Positions 25,304 to 35,095 of a DNA stretch of 64,000 nucleotides are shown piece by piece. The stretch is from Bacteroidetes bacterium 43-93. Lineage in GTDB: Bacteria; Bacteroidota; Bacteroidia; Chitinophagales; Chitinophagaceae. The notes below the pieces were generated by a model. That model was not told the DNA's origin. It did no database searches and saw nothing but the letters and a program-made list of their open reading frames with translations. The stretch lies in assembly GCA_001897855.1 (NCBI GenBank), contig MKUO01000023.1, positions 1 to 64,000 of the forward strand, in the 5' to 3' direction. The position numbers and the translations under genes were made by a program. Position 1 is the first letter of the stretch; every line of letters starts with the position of its first letter.

Positions 25304-26596
25304 TTATTTTTTGCTTTCTGATTCTTCAGCAGTGAAATCTATCAGCAATCTGGCAAGATCATCAATATGCTCGAGCGATATTTCTTTAGCTACGTCAAAA
25401 ACATCATGGTAATATGGCTTGGTACCATTGCCATAGATAAACACACCTCGCACACCTTTATCGCAAAAAGAATAATGATCGCTATTGCGTGTCTGGTCGC
25501 GTTTCTTAATCTCGGGCAAGTAACCTTTCTCCGTGTTGATCTTTGACATGATATTGTATTCATGCTCATTCTGCGGTGCATTGACCATAGTGATGCCGTT
25601 AGTAGCATCGCCTGTCATATCCAGGTTCACCAAAAACCTGATCTGTGATAAAGGGAAAACAGGATGGTTCACATAATACTCAGAACCCAGCAAACCCGCC
25701 TCCTCCCCGCTAAACAGCATAAAGGCTACAGAATAGCGTTGCGGATGCTCTGAAAAATACTTTGCGAGATACAGAACTAAAGAAGTGCCGCTGGCATTAT
25801 CGTGCGCGCCGGGGAATATAGCATTGCTGCCCATTTGCCCCAAATGATCGTAGTGTGCAGAAAATACAATAAAACTATCGGGTTGCTCTGTACCGGGTAC
25901 ATAGCCTATCACATTCTGATTTTTGAAAGAGGGGATGAACTTAGTTGCAATATTTACTGCGGCTTTTCGCGGCCTGCGTGGTAAAGCACTATCCTGGGCA
26001 TATACAATTGTTGCCGCGGTAGTATCTGTACACGCAAACCAGGTCATCTTGCCATGAACCGGAATGATGAATAAGCCCGATGGAAATTCCTTTGCAATGC
26101 CGCGAAGCGAGAACTTCATATACTTATTCAAAGTATCAGCGTTCTTCAAAAAATAAGCTTCGCCCGGCCTGAAATCTGACTTCACTCTTTCCCACGCTGC
26201 TGTGTCTTTTACTTTTTTCAGATTCAGGCGATGCAACCTGATTTTGCCATCGGTAACAAAAGAACTGCTGGCAGCATGCACTAAAAAGTCTATCCCCGGA
26301 ACTAACACATTTCGGTTCACTTTTAGCAAAACCTCGCGGGGGAAAGTATTGATGGACATGGTATATGGTTGCTTGTACTGGCTGTCTTTACTGAAAGCAG
26401 ACAGGCCAAAAGAAGCAAAATTTCTTGCGATATAATTGGCCGCATGTTCGCCCCCTTTATTTACATAGCCCCTGCCATGCATGTTGCTGCCTGAAAGCGT
26501 AACGATCTGGTGTTTGATCCAGCGCTTTTCATTCTGCGCATTAACCTGAAAAAACAGACATACAAAAACGATCGAAGCAACAATAGACCTATACAT
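25304..26596 (-). CDS. Secreted M28-family aminopeptidase-like metallopeptidase
   Basis: A 430-residue exported peptidase with a signal peptide (1-20, FQVNAQ). The co-catalytic zinc site of M28 is complete: H and D in FSAHYDHLG, D in HDNASGTS, the Glu pair in FSGEEAGLLGS, D in NLDMTGD, and H in NSDHYSFCDKG. Family M28 members remove N-terminal residues or act on modified peptides; substrate choice cannot be told. It probably forms a short operon with the M2 dipeptidase downstream, so both would digest peptides outside the cytoplasm (inference). A second, longer M28 enzyme is encoded at 60.6 kb. Confidence 0.93.
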   Translation of the reverse strand: MYRSIVASIVFVCLFFQVNAQNEKRWIKHQIVTLSGSNMHGRGYVNKGGEHAANYIARNFASFGLSAFSKDSQYKQPYTMSINTFPREVLLKVNRNVLVPGIDFLVHAASSSFVTDGKIRLHRLNLKKVKDTAAWERVKSDFRPGEAYFLKNADTLNKYMKFSLRGIAKEFPSGLFIIPVHGKMTWFACTDTTAATIVYAQDSALPRRPRKAAVNIATKFIPSFKNQNVIGYVPGTEQPDSFIVFSAHYDHLGQMGSNAIFPGAHDNASGTSLVLYLAKYFSEHPQRYSVAFMLFSGEEAGLLGSEYYVNHPVFPLSQIRFLVNLDMTGDATNGITMVNAPQNEHEYNIMSKINTEKGYLPEIKKRDQTRNSDHYSFCDKGVRGVFIYGNGTKPYYHDVFDVAKEISLEHIDDLARLLIDFTAEESESKK

Positions 26597-26763
26597 AACT
26601 GAAATATCCTGACGGCGTAAAAATAAAGATTAGGATGTGTTCTGTAAAATCTGCTAACCAATTGAAATACAAGAATCTGCAAGTAGTGCGAAAATAAACA
26701 CCCGGACACCCAACATATATTTACAAATACAGGTCTTTATATATCTAAAGGTTACAAACACAC

Positions 26764-28674
26764 ATGAGGCATATCAGGTTATGTATATGGATGCTATTGC
26801 TATCTATGTACCCTTATATTGCCCATTGCCAAAACCTGGTACCCAATCCCAGTTTCGAAGACTACAACGTTTGTCCTAGCGGTATCTCGGGCATCGATTT
26901 CTCTCCCGCCTATAGCTCCTTCCCTACCGTAAAAGCCTGGGTGAACCCGCTGAAATACACCTCTCCCGACTATTGCAATGTATGTGCTGTACCTGCATCG
27001 GGCGTACATATACCGGAAGTAGCCTTTGGCTACCAGAGGCCAAAAACGGGACAAGCATACGCCGGCATCATATTATGGGAAGAATCGACAACGCCCGGTA
27101 ATACCTATAGCTTCGGCGAATACCTGGAAACCAAACTCACCACCCCCATGCTGGCAGGACAGGATTATTGTGTGAGCTTTTATGTGAGTGCAACAGTTAC
27201 CAGCAATCTTAATTTTAATTACATGGCCATGGACGATATTGGCCTTAGCTTCAGCAATAGCCAGGTATCGCAGGCTTCAGGTAGCTTTCTTTCCCTTCCT
27301 TACCATCTGCAAAATGCACCTGGCAACTATCTTACAGATACGGCAGGCTGGATAAAAGTAAACGGAGTGTATCGCGCGAAGGGTGGTGAACAATGGCTGA
27401 CGATAGGCCGCTTTAACAGCGGTATGCCTGCACATACTATGATTACGCCGGCCACGCCCAACCCCTCCTTACCATACAGGCAGTATGTATATATAGATGA
27501 TGTGAACGTATACCGCATCAGCCAGACAGATACAGTCACAGGTACACACGATTCCACTTATTGCAGTATTACCTCGTTACCTATGCACTTGCAGACGGCA
27601 AATCAATACGGTGATTTTACCTGGAGCACCGGAGCCACTACAGCAGCTATTACTGTAACGGCCGATGGCGTTTACTGGTGCAAAAACCTGATGGATTGTA
27701 AGGTGTACCTGGATACCTTTATCGTGAAAAATGACCCTAATTCGAAACTGAACCTTGGCAGGGAAATAGTTGATTGTAACAACGGCCCCGTAACCATTAA
27801 AGCCAATCATCCATACACCACCTATAAATGGAGCACAGGGGCAAGCAGCCCTACCATCACCGTGACGACGCCCGGTGTCTACTGGCTGCAGACCACTAAC
27901 GCCTGCGGTACACAGGCAGATACTGTAAGGGTGTATATACAGCCACCCACCCCAAAACCGGCAGCCCATGATACCATGATATGCCAGCTGACAAAAGACC
28001 CCTTACTGAAAGACATTAAGGGGCAAGACCTGAAATGGTACACGAGCAAGTATTCTCCTATAGGCAGCCCTATTCAACCGGGCATCTATACAAAAGATGT
28101 TAATACGATCACTTATTACATTACCCAAACCATAGGCAAATGTGAAAGTGAAAAAGTTCCTGTAAACATTGACATCCGTTATACCCCGAAGCACGAACTG
28201 GATGCGGAGTACCAGATGTGCGTATCGCAACCGATCAGCATAGGCAACCATTATCCCGATGTAAAATACTACTGGAGCACGGGCGAGCAGAATTGCTGCA
28301 TCGTACCCCGTCATGAAGGTTTCTACAGGCTTGTTACCAGTAATGAGTGTGGTACCTATGGCGACTCTACGCAGGTAGTATTTAACCCCTGCGAAGAATG
28401 CCTGGCAGTGCCCAATGCCTTTACACCCGACGGCGATGATGTGAATGATAAATTTGGCGTCTTCGAAACCTGCCCTATATCACAATATCATATTTCGATA
28501 TATAACAGGTGGGGGCAGCGGGTATTTGAGAGCCGTGATGTTAAACAACAGTGGACAGGTACCATTGAAGGGCGCTACCTCGAACGAGGTGTGTATGTAT
28601 ATGTGATAGAATATACGCCCGAAACCACTCATATCAATAAAATACTCAAGGGTACGATCTCCCTGCTGCGGTAA
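26764..28674 (+). CDS. Surface protein with gliding-motility-type (T9SS type B) C-terminal domain
   Basis: A 636-residue exported protein with a signal peptide (1-22). The N-terminal part starts NLVPNPSFEDYNVCPSG, the opening of a family of Bacteroidota surface proteins with a carbohydrate-binding-like fold (about 24-255). The middle has three Ig/PKD-like repeats sharing Y-x-WSTGA ... ITVT..GVYW, near residues 287, 354 and 508. The last 90 residues are the gliding motility-associated domain: VPNAFTPDGDDVNDKF, ISIYNRWGQRVFES and LERGVYVYVIEY. Such domains direct export through type IX secretion. No catalytic motif is seen; an adhesin role is plausible. Confidence 0.9.
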   Translation: MRHIRLCIWMLLLSMYPYIAHCQNLVPNPSFEDYNVCPSGISGIDFSPAYSSFPTVKAWVNPLKYTSPDYCNVCAVPASGVHIPEVAFGYQRPKTGQAYAGIILWEESTTPGNTYSFGEYLETKLTTPMLAGQDYCVSFYVSATVTSNLNFNYMAMDDIGLSFSNSQVSQASGSFLSLPYHLQNAPGNYLTDTAGWIKVNGVYRAKGGEQWLTIGRFNSGMPAHTMITPATPNPSLPYRQYVYIDDVNVYRISQTDTVTGTHDSTYCSITSLPMHLQTANQYGDFTWSTGATTAAITVTADGVYWCKNLMDCKVYLDTFIVKNDPNSKLNLGREIVDCNNGPVTIKANHPYTTYKWSTGASSPTITVTTPGVYWLQTTNACGTQADTVRVYIQPPTPKPAAHDTMICQLTKDPLLKDIKGQDLKWYTSKYSPIGSPIQPGIYTKDVNTITYYITQTIGKCESEKVPVNIDIRYTPKHELDAEYQMCVSQPISIGNHYPDVKYYWSTGEQNCCIVPRHEGFYRLVTSNECGTYGDSTQVVFNPCEECLAVPNAFTPDGDDVNDKFGVFETCPISQYHISIYNRWGQRVFESRDVKQQWTGTIEGRYLERGVYVYVIEYTPETTHINKILKGTISLLR

Positions 28675-28743
28675 CCGTTTATAGAATCGGGAAAAATAAT
28701 CCCTTTATATAATACAGAATTAACACAGGCCAATATCTATTGG

Positions 28744-28751
28744 TAACTTTG
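28744..28751 (+). promoter_or_regulatory. -7 box of feoB
   Basis: TAACTTTG, exact TAnnTTTG match, 11 bp before the feoB ATG at 28763. No clean TTTG at -33. Confidence 0.5.
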
Positions 28752-28762
28752 CGCATCGATTA

Positions 28763-30880
28763 ATGCAGCGCACATATTCCATAGCTTTAGTAGGTAATCC
28801 CAATAGCGGGAAAAGCTCGCTCTTTAATGCACTTACCGGCCTTAACCAGAAAGTGGGCAATTTCCCCGGCGTAACGGTTGATAAGAAAACAGGGACGTCC
28901 CGCATTTCAGACGATTTTACCGCGCATGTCATAGACCTACCGGGCACCTATAGCCTGTACCCCAAAAGTGCTGATGAGCAGGTAACCTACGAAGTACTGC
29001 TGAACAGGAACAATGCGGACAGGCCTGATATGATCGTGGTGATAGCGGACGCATCGAACCTGAAACGCAACCTTCTTTTCTGCTCGCAGATAATGGACCT
29101 GAAAATCCCGGTTATCATCGCGCTGACCATGAATGATATTGCCCGTAAAAAAGGCATTACTATCGATATACCGGGACTGGAGCGGCTGATGGGAGTGCCT
29201 GTGGTACCTATCAATCCCAGGAAAAATAAAGGCATACCGCAACTAAAAAAGAAAATAGCAGAAGTACAGTCTGCAAAAATACCGGCCATACCTTCCGAGT
29301 TCATCAATATTGCCGGCATCACCGGTGAATGGATCAATGAAGTAAGGGAGCTATGCGTATTGCCAAGTAACTATGGCGCATTACATGTTGCCTGTAATTA
29401 CCTGGAGCTTTCTTACCTGAATGCTGCACAGAGGATACGCATTGCCGCGCTGCTGGATGAAGTAGGCTTCCACAAAGGGAAGATACAGGCAGAGGAAGTA
29501 ATGCAGCGATACCAGCGTATAGGCCAGATCATGCAGCAATGCGTAGTAGAGGTGAGCCCGCTGAAACGTACTATACAAAGCGAACGTATAGATAAAATAT
29601 TGCTGCACCCCGTGTGGGGCAATATTATTCTCCTTGCAGTATTATTCCTTTTATTCCAAAGCATATTCTGGCTGGCAGAATACCCGATGGACTGGGTGGA
29701 ATCGGGCTTCCGTTTTGCATCCGGCTGGCTGAATGATCTGCTGACTGAAGGTTTCTTTAAAGACCTGCTGGTAAACGGCGTATTGGCCGGTATCAGCGGT
29801 ATCGCGGTGTTTATACCGCAGATCATGATATTGTTTGGTTTTATTACCATCATGGAAGATAGCGGCTATATGGCACGCATCAGTTTCCTTACGGACCGCA
29901 TTATGCGGAGTGTAGGGCTGAACGGCCGCAGTGTAATGCCATTGATAAGCGGCATGGCCTGTGCCGTACCTGCCATTATGGCCACGCGGACCATACAAAA
30001 CCGCAAAGAACGATTGATCACCATCATGGTGACACCACTGATGAGCTGCTCTGCCAGGCTGCCGGTATATACTATCCTGATAGGGCTGGTGGTACCTGAT
30101 AAGAAATTGGGCATATTTAACCTGCAAGGCCTGGTGCTGATGGGCCTGTACCTGCTGGGCTTTGTGATGGCGCTGATTGTAGCCAAAGTAATGAGCTGGA
30201 TAGTGAAGGTGAAGGAACGCACCTTCTTCCTGATGGAACTTCCTGTTTATCGTGCACCGCGGTGGAAGAATGTGGGCATTACCATGATAGAAAAAGCTAA
30301 AGTTTTTATCACTGATGCAGGTAAAGTAATCATGATCATCTCCGTATTGCTGTGGGGGCTGGCAACCTTCGGGCCTCCGGCACAGATGCAGGCTGTGGAT
30401 GCCAAATATGCATTGCTAAAGCATGAGCAACCACAAAATATACAGGAGCTGGACAAAGAGTATCAAACCGAAAAGCTGGAACATTCCTTTGCCGGTATTA
30501 TGGGACATGCTATAGAACCCGCCATTCGCCCGCTGGGCTATGACTGGAAAATTGGCATCGCCCTGATCACCTCTTTTGCCGCACGTGAAGTGTTCGTTGG
30601 TACCATGGCTACGTTGTATAGCGTGGGTGATGAATCGGGCAATGACGCTACCCTGCGTGAGAAAATGCGCGCTGCAAAACGTGCCGACGGATCACCTGTC
30701 TATACACTTGCCGCGGGCTTATCCCTGTTAATATTTTATGTTTTTGCCATGCAGTGCATGAGTACCATGGCTATAGTACGCCGTGAAACCGGTAGCTGGC
30801 GCTACCCGGTGATCCAGTTTATATACATGGCAGGTATTGCCTACCTATGCTCTTTCGTAGTATATCAACTTTTCAAATAG
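28763..30880 (+). CDS. feoB: Ferrous iron transport protein B
   Basis: Inner-membrane Fe(II) uptake protein, 705 residues. The N-terminal G domain shows G1 GNPNSGKSS (11-19), the NFPGVTVD switch I (33-40) and G3 DLPG (58-61). G4 reads TMND at 122-125, so the usual first Asn of NxxD is Thr. The membrane part has two Gate/nucleoside-recognition halves with GxMxCAVPAIMATRTI and AAREVFVGTMATLY, and about eight to ten helices. The small cytosolic FeoA is neither fused nor adjacent. It stands alone under its own promoter. Confidence 0.95.
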   Translation: MQRTYSIALVGNPNSGKSSLFNALTGLNQKVGNFPGVTVDKKTGTSRISDDFTAHVIDLPGTYSLYPKSADEQVTYEVLLNRNNADRPDMIVVIADASNLKRNLLFCSQIMDLKIPVIIALTMNDIARKKGITIDIPGLERLMGVPVVPINPRKNKGIPQLKKKIAEVQSAKIPAIPSEFINIAGITGEWINEVRELCVLPSNYGALHVACNYLELSYLNAAQRIRIAALLDEVGFHKGKIQAEEVMQRYQRIGQIMQQCVVEVSPLKRTIQSERIDKILLHPVWGNIILLAVLFLLFQSIFWLAEYPMDWVESGFRFASGWLNDLLTEGFFKDLLVNGVLAGISGIAVFIPQIMILFGFITIMEDSGYMARISFLTDRIMRSVGLNGRSVMPLISGMACAVPAIMATRTIQNRKERLITIMVTPLMSCSARLPVYTILIGLVVPDKKLGIFNLQGLVLMGLYLLGFVMALIVAKVMSWIVKVKERTFFLMELPVYRAPRWKNVGITMIEKAKVFITDAGKVIMIISVLLWGLATFGPPAQMQAVDAKYALLKHEQPQNIQELDKEYQTEKLEHSFAGIMGHAIEPAIRPLGYDWKIGIALITSFAAREVFVGTMATLYSVGDESGNDATLREKMRAAKRADGSPVYTLAAGLSLLIFYVFAMQCMSTMAIVRRETGSWRYPVIQFIYMAGIAYLCSFVVYQLFK

Positions 30881-30918
30881 CTTTTTTGTTAACAGGTTGT
30901 TGTCGGCCTTACAATAGA

Positions 30919-30950
30919 TTGGTTAAAACCCGATAACAACTTTATATTTG
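30919..30950 (+). promoter_or_regulatory. Promoter of the ethylene-receptor-like sensor gene
   Basis: TTGG at 30919-30922 and TATATTTG at 30943-30950 with a 20-nt spacer, close to the Bacteroidota consensus. It leaves a leader of about 55-70 nt. Confidence 0.5.
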
Positions 30951-31009
30951 GAGTGCATAAGCCTACTTTCGTTTTTTGCTGTTTTACAATCGGTTACATA
31001 TAGGGGACA

Positions 31010-32077
31010 GTGAGGCGTAAGATCATGGCACAATTGGCAAACGATATTGTTGATTTCTTCAGAAAGCTGTTCGAGCATTCCGATTTTCGCTCATTTTGGC
31101 GAAACGGCAGCTGGACACCCTTTCATGGCTGGCTGTATATTATCAGCGACCTGCTGATATGGTCTGCCTACTTTGTAATACCCCTGCTGATACTGTTTTA
31201 TATCATTACCCGAAGGCAGCGCCTGCGCTTCTCCGGATTGTATATTTTGTTTGCCAGCTTCATACTTGCATGCGGCGCTACGTATTTTGTGGATGCGCTG
31301 ATGTTTTGGATACCCGTGTATCGTTTCAGCGCGCTGATAAGGCTGGTAACAGGCATCATCAGCTGGGTGACCGTGTTTTATGTTTTCAAAATAATACCTG
31401 TTGCCTTCTCCCTGAAAACCCCTGAGGAACTGGAAACCGAAATACGCAGCCGTGAACATGCGGAAGATGAACTGCTGCGCAAAAATGAACTATTGCTGGA
31501 AGCTGAAAAGATAGCCAAGCTGGGCTACCTGCAGTGGGATGTGATCAAAGAAAAAGTAAGGCTATCTGATGCAGCCAGAAATGTTTTGGAACTGGATGAG
31601 ACCATCAGGATCACGCACAATAATTTTACCTCCATAGTATATCCGGAAGATGTAAAGCACCTGGAGAAGATGATAGATACCATCTTCATCAAAAAGTTCT
31701 TCCCGGATTTTTATTGCCGTATTGTTACCGGCAAGAATGAGGTCAAGCACCTGTTGGTTCGCGGAGAAGTGACGCTGGACGATAACGGTATGATCAACAC
31801 GATCAACGCCACACTGCAGGACGTTACGGAACAAAGGCTTTACATACAGAAGATACAGCAGCAAAACCAGAAGCTGAAAGACATTGCCTGGATACAATCG
31901 CACAAAGTGCGTAGCCCGGTGGCCACCATCATGGGGCTTATACAGCTATTCAACAAACAAGACCCGGCAGATCCTATCAACCTGCAGGTGCTGGATGGTA
32001 TTGAAGAAGCTGCTGTAAATCTTGATGAAGTAATTAAAGAGATCAATTCAAAGACAGAGACCGTTAAGCAATCTTAG
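31010..32077 (+). CDS. Ethylene-receptor-like membrane sensor with PAS domain and orphan H-box
   Basis: A 355-residue membrane protein. Residues 40-137 form three helices resembling the ethylene-binding domain of plant ETR1 and cyanobacterial homologues: SDLLIWSAYFVIPLLILFYI, then FILACGATYFVDAL, then VTVFYVFKIIP leading to SLKTPEELE. D47 and C88 match ETR1 D25 and C65, but the copper-ligand histidine (CGATH) is Y92. A PAS domain (about 160-280) follows. The protein ends with a dimerisation-type helix pair with H298 in SHKVRSPVATIMGL, and there is no HATPase domain. It cannot autophosphorylate by itself. The start may be GTG 31010 or ATG 31025. No response regulator is adjacent. Confidence 0.8.
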   Translation: MRRKIMAQLANDIVDFFRKLFEHSDFRSFWRNGSWTPFHGWLYIISDLLIWSAYFVIPLLILFYIITRRQRLRFSGLYILFASFILACGATYFVDALMFWIPVYRFSALIRLVTGIISWVTVFYVFKIIPVAFSLKTPEELETEIRSREHAEDELLRKNELLLEAEKIAKLGYLQWDVIKEKVRLSDAARNVLELDETIRITHNNFTSIVYPEDVKHLEKMIDTIFIKKFFPDFYCRIVTGKNEVKHLLVRGEVTLDDNGMINTINATLQDVTEQRLYIQKIQQQNQKLKDIAWIQSHKVRSPVATIMGLIQLFNKQDPADPINLQVLDGIEEAAVNLDEVIKEINSKTETVKQS

Positions 32078-32233
32078 GGGATACAGGGGTTTTTTAGTGG
32101 ATAGAAGATGGGCCTTTAAAAAGTCATGGCTATGCTGTTAACCTTATGTTTCCTGCTGGTGTGCAAATTGTATAGAATGGCCAGACGCCAGAAAGGCATC
32201 TAACCGTTGATTGCTATCCACATATTAGCTTGA

Positions 32234-32563
32234 TCAGACTGAGAAGCTTTCCCCGCAGCCGCAAGTACGACTGGCATTGGGGTTAATGAAATGAAAGCCC
32301 TTACCATTGAGGCCTTCTGTATAGTCTAATGTTGTATTACAGAGGTATAAAAAACTTTTGATGTCCGTCACGATCTTAATGCCATCGCCCTGTTCGAAGA
32401 CCTGGTCTGTTGGCTGCGATTCGTTATCAAAATCCAGCTTATAGGAAAGCCCGGAACATCCGCCACCTACTACGCCCACACGCAGAAAATAACTATCGTC
32501 CAGCGCCTCGTCTTTTTTTAGCTGTACGATCCTTTCTTTTGCTTTTTCACTGATGGTTATCAT
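32234..32563 (-). CDS. HesB/IscA-family iron-sulfur cluster assembly protein
   Basis: A 109-residue A-type carrier protein. The three conserved cysteines are present: one in VGGGCSGLSY and two in the C-terminal RTCGCGESF. A-type carriers hold iron or a [2Fe-2S]/[4Fe-4S] cluster and pass it to apo-proteins. The gene lies 48 bp after the cysteine desulfurase gene on the same strand, giving a minimal sulfur-donor and carrier pair; the scaffold IscU is not in the window. IscA, ErpA and SufA cannot be told apart with certainty. Confidence 0.93.
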   Translation of the reverse strand: MITISEKAKERIVQLKKDEALDDSYFLRVGVVGGGCSGLSYKLDFDNESQPTDQVFEQGDGIKIVTDIKSFLYLCNTTLDYTEGLNGKGFHFINPNASRTCGCGESFSV

Positions 32564-32611
32564 ATTGCCACTTCTTGTACAATGGTGGTTTCTTTTCTTC
32601 CGCCATTGTGA

Positions 32612-33817
32612 TTATGAATGTTTTATTGTTTTGTTTCTTTTAACGTCATTGCAGGCTTTAGGCCCATCCCGCAAATATCGCACAGCTTTTGCAACTGTAC
32701 TAATGGTATAATCTATTTGCTCATTGGTATTATGCCTGCCCAGGCTAAACCTAAGCGAATTGTGTGCCAATCCTTCATTGACGCCCATTGCCTGCAACAC
32801 ATGGGAAGGTTCCATAGAAGCAGAAGTACAGGCGGAACCACCGGACAAAGCGATCTCTTTATTCAAATTGCCCAGGAGTGTATTCCCTTCTATACCCTCA
32901 AATGCAAGGTTGGTAACATTTGGAAGCCTTTGGTGGGGATGCCCGTTCAGGTAAACACCCGGCAATTGAAGTAATTCGTTTTCCAACCTGTTTCTCATTG
33001 TGCTCAGCGTTTCAGCATCTTGCAGCAAACGATCTGAGCAGATAACGCATGCTTTGCCAAACCCTACGATGCCGGGAACATTCAGCGTACCACTGCGGAA
33101 ACCGCGTTCATGGCCACCGCCATCTATCTGTGCCGCGAGCCGGACGCGAGGGTTCCTGCGTCTTATGTATAATGCGCCCACACCTTTGGGGCCATATATT
33201 TTATGCGCGCTGAAGGACATGATGTCTATGCCGTCTGCCATCACACTAACAGGTATTTTGCCAACCGCCTGGGTAGCATCGCAGAAGAATAGCACGTTGT
33301 GTTGATGTGCTATTGCGCTGATCTCTTTTATGGGTTGAATGACGCCGGTTTCATTATTGCCATACATAACTGCAATAAGAATGGTGTTGCCGGTTATTGC
33401 CTGCTCCAATTGCTGCAAATCAATAAGACCATAATTATCTACCGGCAGATAGGTTACCTGACCGCCGAGGCGTTCTATATGCGCGCAGGTATCGAGCACT
33501 GCTTTGTGCTCGGTGGCTACAGTAATGATATGATTACCTTTAGTAGCATACATCTCAAAGGCTCCCTTTAGTGCCAGGTTGATGCTTTCCGTAGCGCCGG
33601 ACGTGAATACTATTTCCTGAGGCTCCGCACCAATAAGGGCGGCTACCTGCTCCCGGGCTATTTTTACAGCCTCGGCGGCAGACCAACCAAAAGCATGGCT
33701 GTTGCTGGCAGCATTCCCGAAATATTGTGTGAAATAAGGCAACATGGCCTGTACTACCGCATCGTCGCAGCGCGTAGTAGCGTTATTGTCCAGGTATATG
33801 GGCAATTCATGTTGCAT
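32612..33817 (-). CDS. iscS: Cysteine desulfurase (IscS/NifS type)
   Basis: A PLP enzyme that takes sulfur from cysteine as a persulfide for cluster assembly and tRNA thiolation. In the 401-residue protein the PLP lysine is in SFSAHKIYGPKGVGALY, the cofactor-binding ATEHKAV and FCDATQAVGK segments are present, and the catalytic Cys sits in SGGSACTSASMEPSHVL, the long flexible loop of group I (IscS/NifS) enzymes. The C-terminus is basic. It is the first gene of a two-gene unit with the IscA-like carrier. A TATTTTTG -7 element lies 33 bp upstream of its start. Confidence 0.94.
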   Translation of the reverse strand: MQHELPIYLDNNATTRCDDAVVQAMLPYFTQYFGNAASNSHAFGWSAAEAVKIAREQVAALIGAEPQEIVFTSGATESINLALKGAFEMYATKGNHIITVATEHKAVLDTCAHIERLGGQVTYLPVDNYGLIDLQQLEQAITGNTILIAVMYGNNETGVIQPIKEISAIAHQHNVLFFCDATQAVGKIPVSVMADGIDIMSFSAHKIYGPKGVGALYIRRRNPRVRLAAQIDGGGHERGFRSGTLNVPGIVGFGKACVICSDRLLQDAETLSTMRNRLENELLQLPGVYLNGHPHQRLPNVTNLAFEGIEGNTLLGNLNKEIALSGGSACTSASMEPSHVLQAMGVNEGLAHNSLRFSLGRHNTNEQIDYTISTVAKAVRYLRDGPKACNDVKRNKTIKHS

Positions 33818-33849
33818 AATACTATGTAATCAACTGTTTTCAGTCGTTA

Positions 33850-33857
33850 CAAAAATA
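33850..33857 (-). promoter_or_regulatory. -7 box of the iscS-iscA unit
   Basis: Minus-strand TATTTTTG (TAnnTTTG match) 32 bp upstream of iscS, with a TTG about 22 nt further upstream. Confidence 0.4.
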
Positions 33858-33930
33858 AGCCAAATGTGCTATGATGGCTCAATACGGGCATCAGAGCTTT
33901 TAATATAGTTATTTGTAAAAATTATTGTTG

Positions 33931-34911
33931 CTACAACGATGCTGAGAAGTAGACCAGTTCCTCATCGAGATCCAGGAAGGGATATTGCTGCTGCAACTCT
34001 TTTACCTTTTGCGCATGGCTACTTAAAAACCTTTTGTGCGCTTCCGTTTCGGGGAAACGCGACCTGTGTTCTCGGGCAATACTTATTTGCCTTACTTCTT
34101 TCATCAACTGCTGCGTAGGCGCGTCCATACCAGCTTTTACCAACTGTTCCCAGACAAAGGATGTGGCCAGGAAATTGGGGTGTACAAAGTCAATATCGTA
34201 ATACCTGTAATCGCGGAGAATATCTATTATCAGCTCGTAAGCGGGAAAATAATGCGCCTGCGGATATTGCGAACAGATATAATGTACCGATTCTATCAAC
34301 CTTGATTTGCTGCGGTTATTATCTACCACGCCATCGCGGATATGCCTTACCGGGCTGATGGTAAAAAGAAACTGCACGCCGGGGTTGATGGCTATGATCT
34401 TGTCTAAGCTGTTACTTAAAGCAGTTTCTATTGTACTGATATCAAGCAATCTCTTCTCGAACCACTGTGAAGGCGCACGGTGATTATTTGCGACTGGCCT
34501 GTTGCCATCTACCAGGTAATATTGAAAAGCCGAGCCAAGGGTAATGACAATCCATTTTGCCTCCCGGATGAAACGGGCAGCAGCTTGTTGCGAACTGTTG
34601 ATGTTTTCAAGGGCTTTGTTTGCATTGACATCAGAGAACCGGGTATGATGATCCCAGCTATTGTACAGCTCATTCAGGTAAAACAGGTCTTCCTTAACAT
34701 ATCTTTTATCATATACATAGCTATCCAGGCTGTACGCCACACTTAGCGGGTTGAACAAAATACCGTGCGGATTGGATAGCACTTTGAATTTATGCTGGAC
34801 GAGGCGTTCACTCATGTTCTCCGTAAAGCAGGAGCCTATAAGCAATATCCCATCAGTATATTGTATCGCGGGGGAGAGCTTCGGTATGTCCAGTTCCAGT
34901 GTTAGCTGCAT
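33931..34911 (-). CDS. GSCFA-domain protein
   Basis: A 326-residue protein with the family-naming motif near the N-terminus (ILLIGSCFTENMSERL, about residues 23-38), then NPHGILFNPLSVAYSL, YNSWDHHTRFS, and VITLGSAFQYYL. The C-terminal half has FTISPVRHIRDG and YFPAYELIIDILRDYRYYDID. These match the GSCFA family, related to SGNH/GDSL-type hydrolases, where the Ser of GSCF would be the nucleophile and DxxH near the end the partner (HPNF at residue 245). No signal peptide, so probably cytosolic. Substrate unknown. It is a single gene, divergent from clpP. Confidence 0.88.
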   Translation of the reverse strand: MQLTLELDIPKLSPAIQYTDGILLIGSCFTENMSERLVQHKFKVLSNPHGILFNPLSVAYSLDSYVYDKRYVKEDLFYLNELYNSWDHHTRFSDVNANKALENINSSQQAAARFIREAKWIVITLGSAFQYYLVDGNRPVANNHRAPSQWFEKRLLDISTIETALSNSLDKIIAINPGVQFLFTISPVRHIRDGVVDNNRSKSRLIESVHYICSQYPQAHYFPAYELIIDILRDYRYYDIDFVHPNFLATSFVWEQLVKAGMDAPTQQLMKEVRQISIAREHRSRFPETEAHKRFLSSHAQKVKELQQQYPFLDLDEELVYFSASL

Positions 34912-35095
34912 AATATCATCTGCAATGTGTCATATAATGTCTTTCCATTTATATAAAATATGACTTTTTGCTATTTGCGAATATATGAATTGATAGTTTT
35001 GATGCCTGAATGTGCCGTTATGGCATTATATTTAACGTGGATTGAAAATTGTTTTATTCCAAACATATAATTAAGCAGACACAAAAATACGATTT

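Noticed and set aside
32222-32236. DnaA-box-like CTATCCACA near the iscA stop
   Set aside because: One mismatch, isolated, at a gene end; likely chance.
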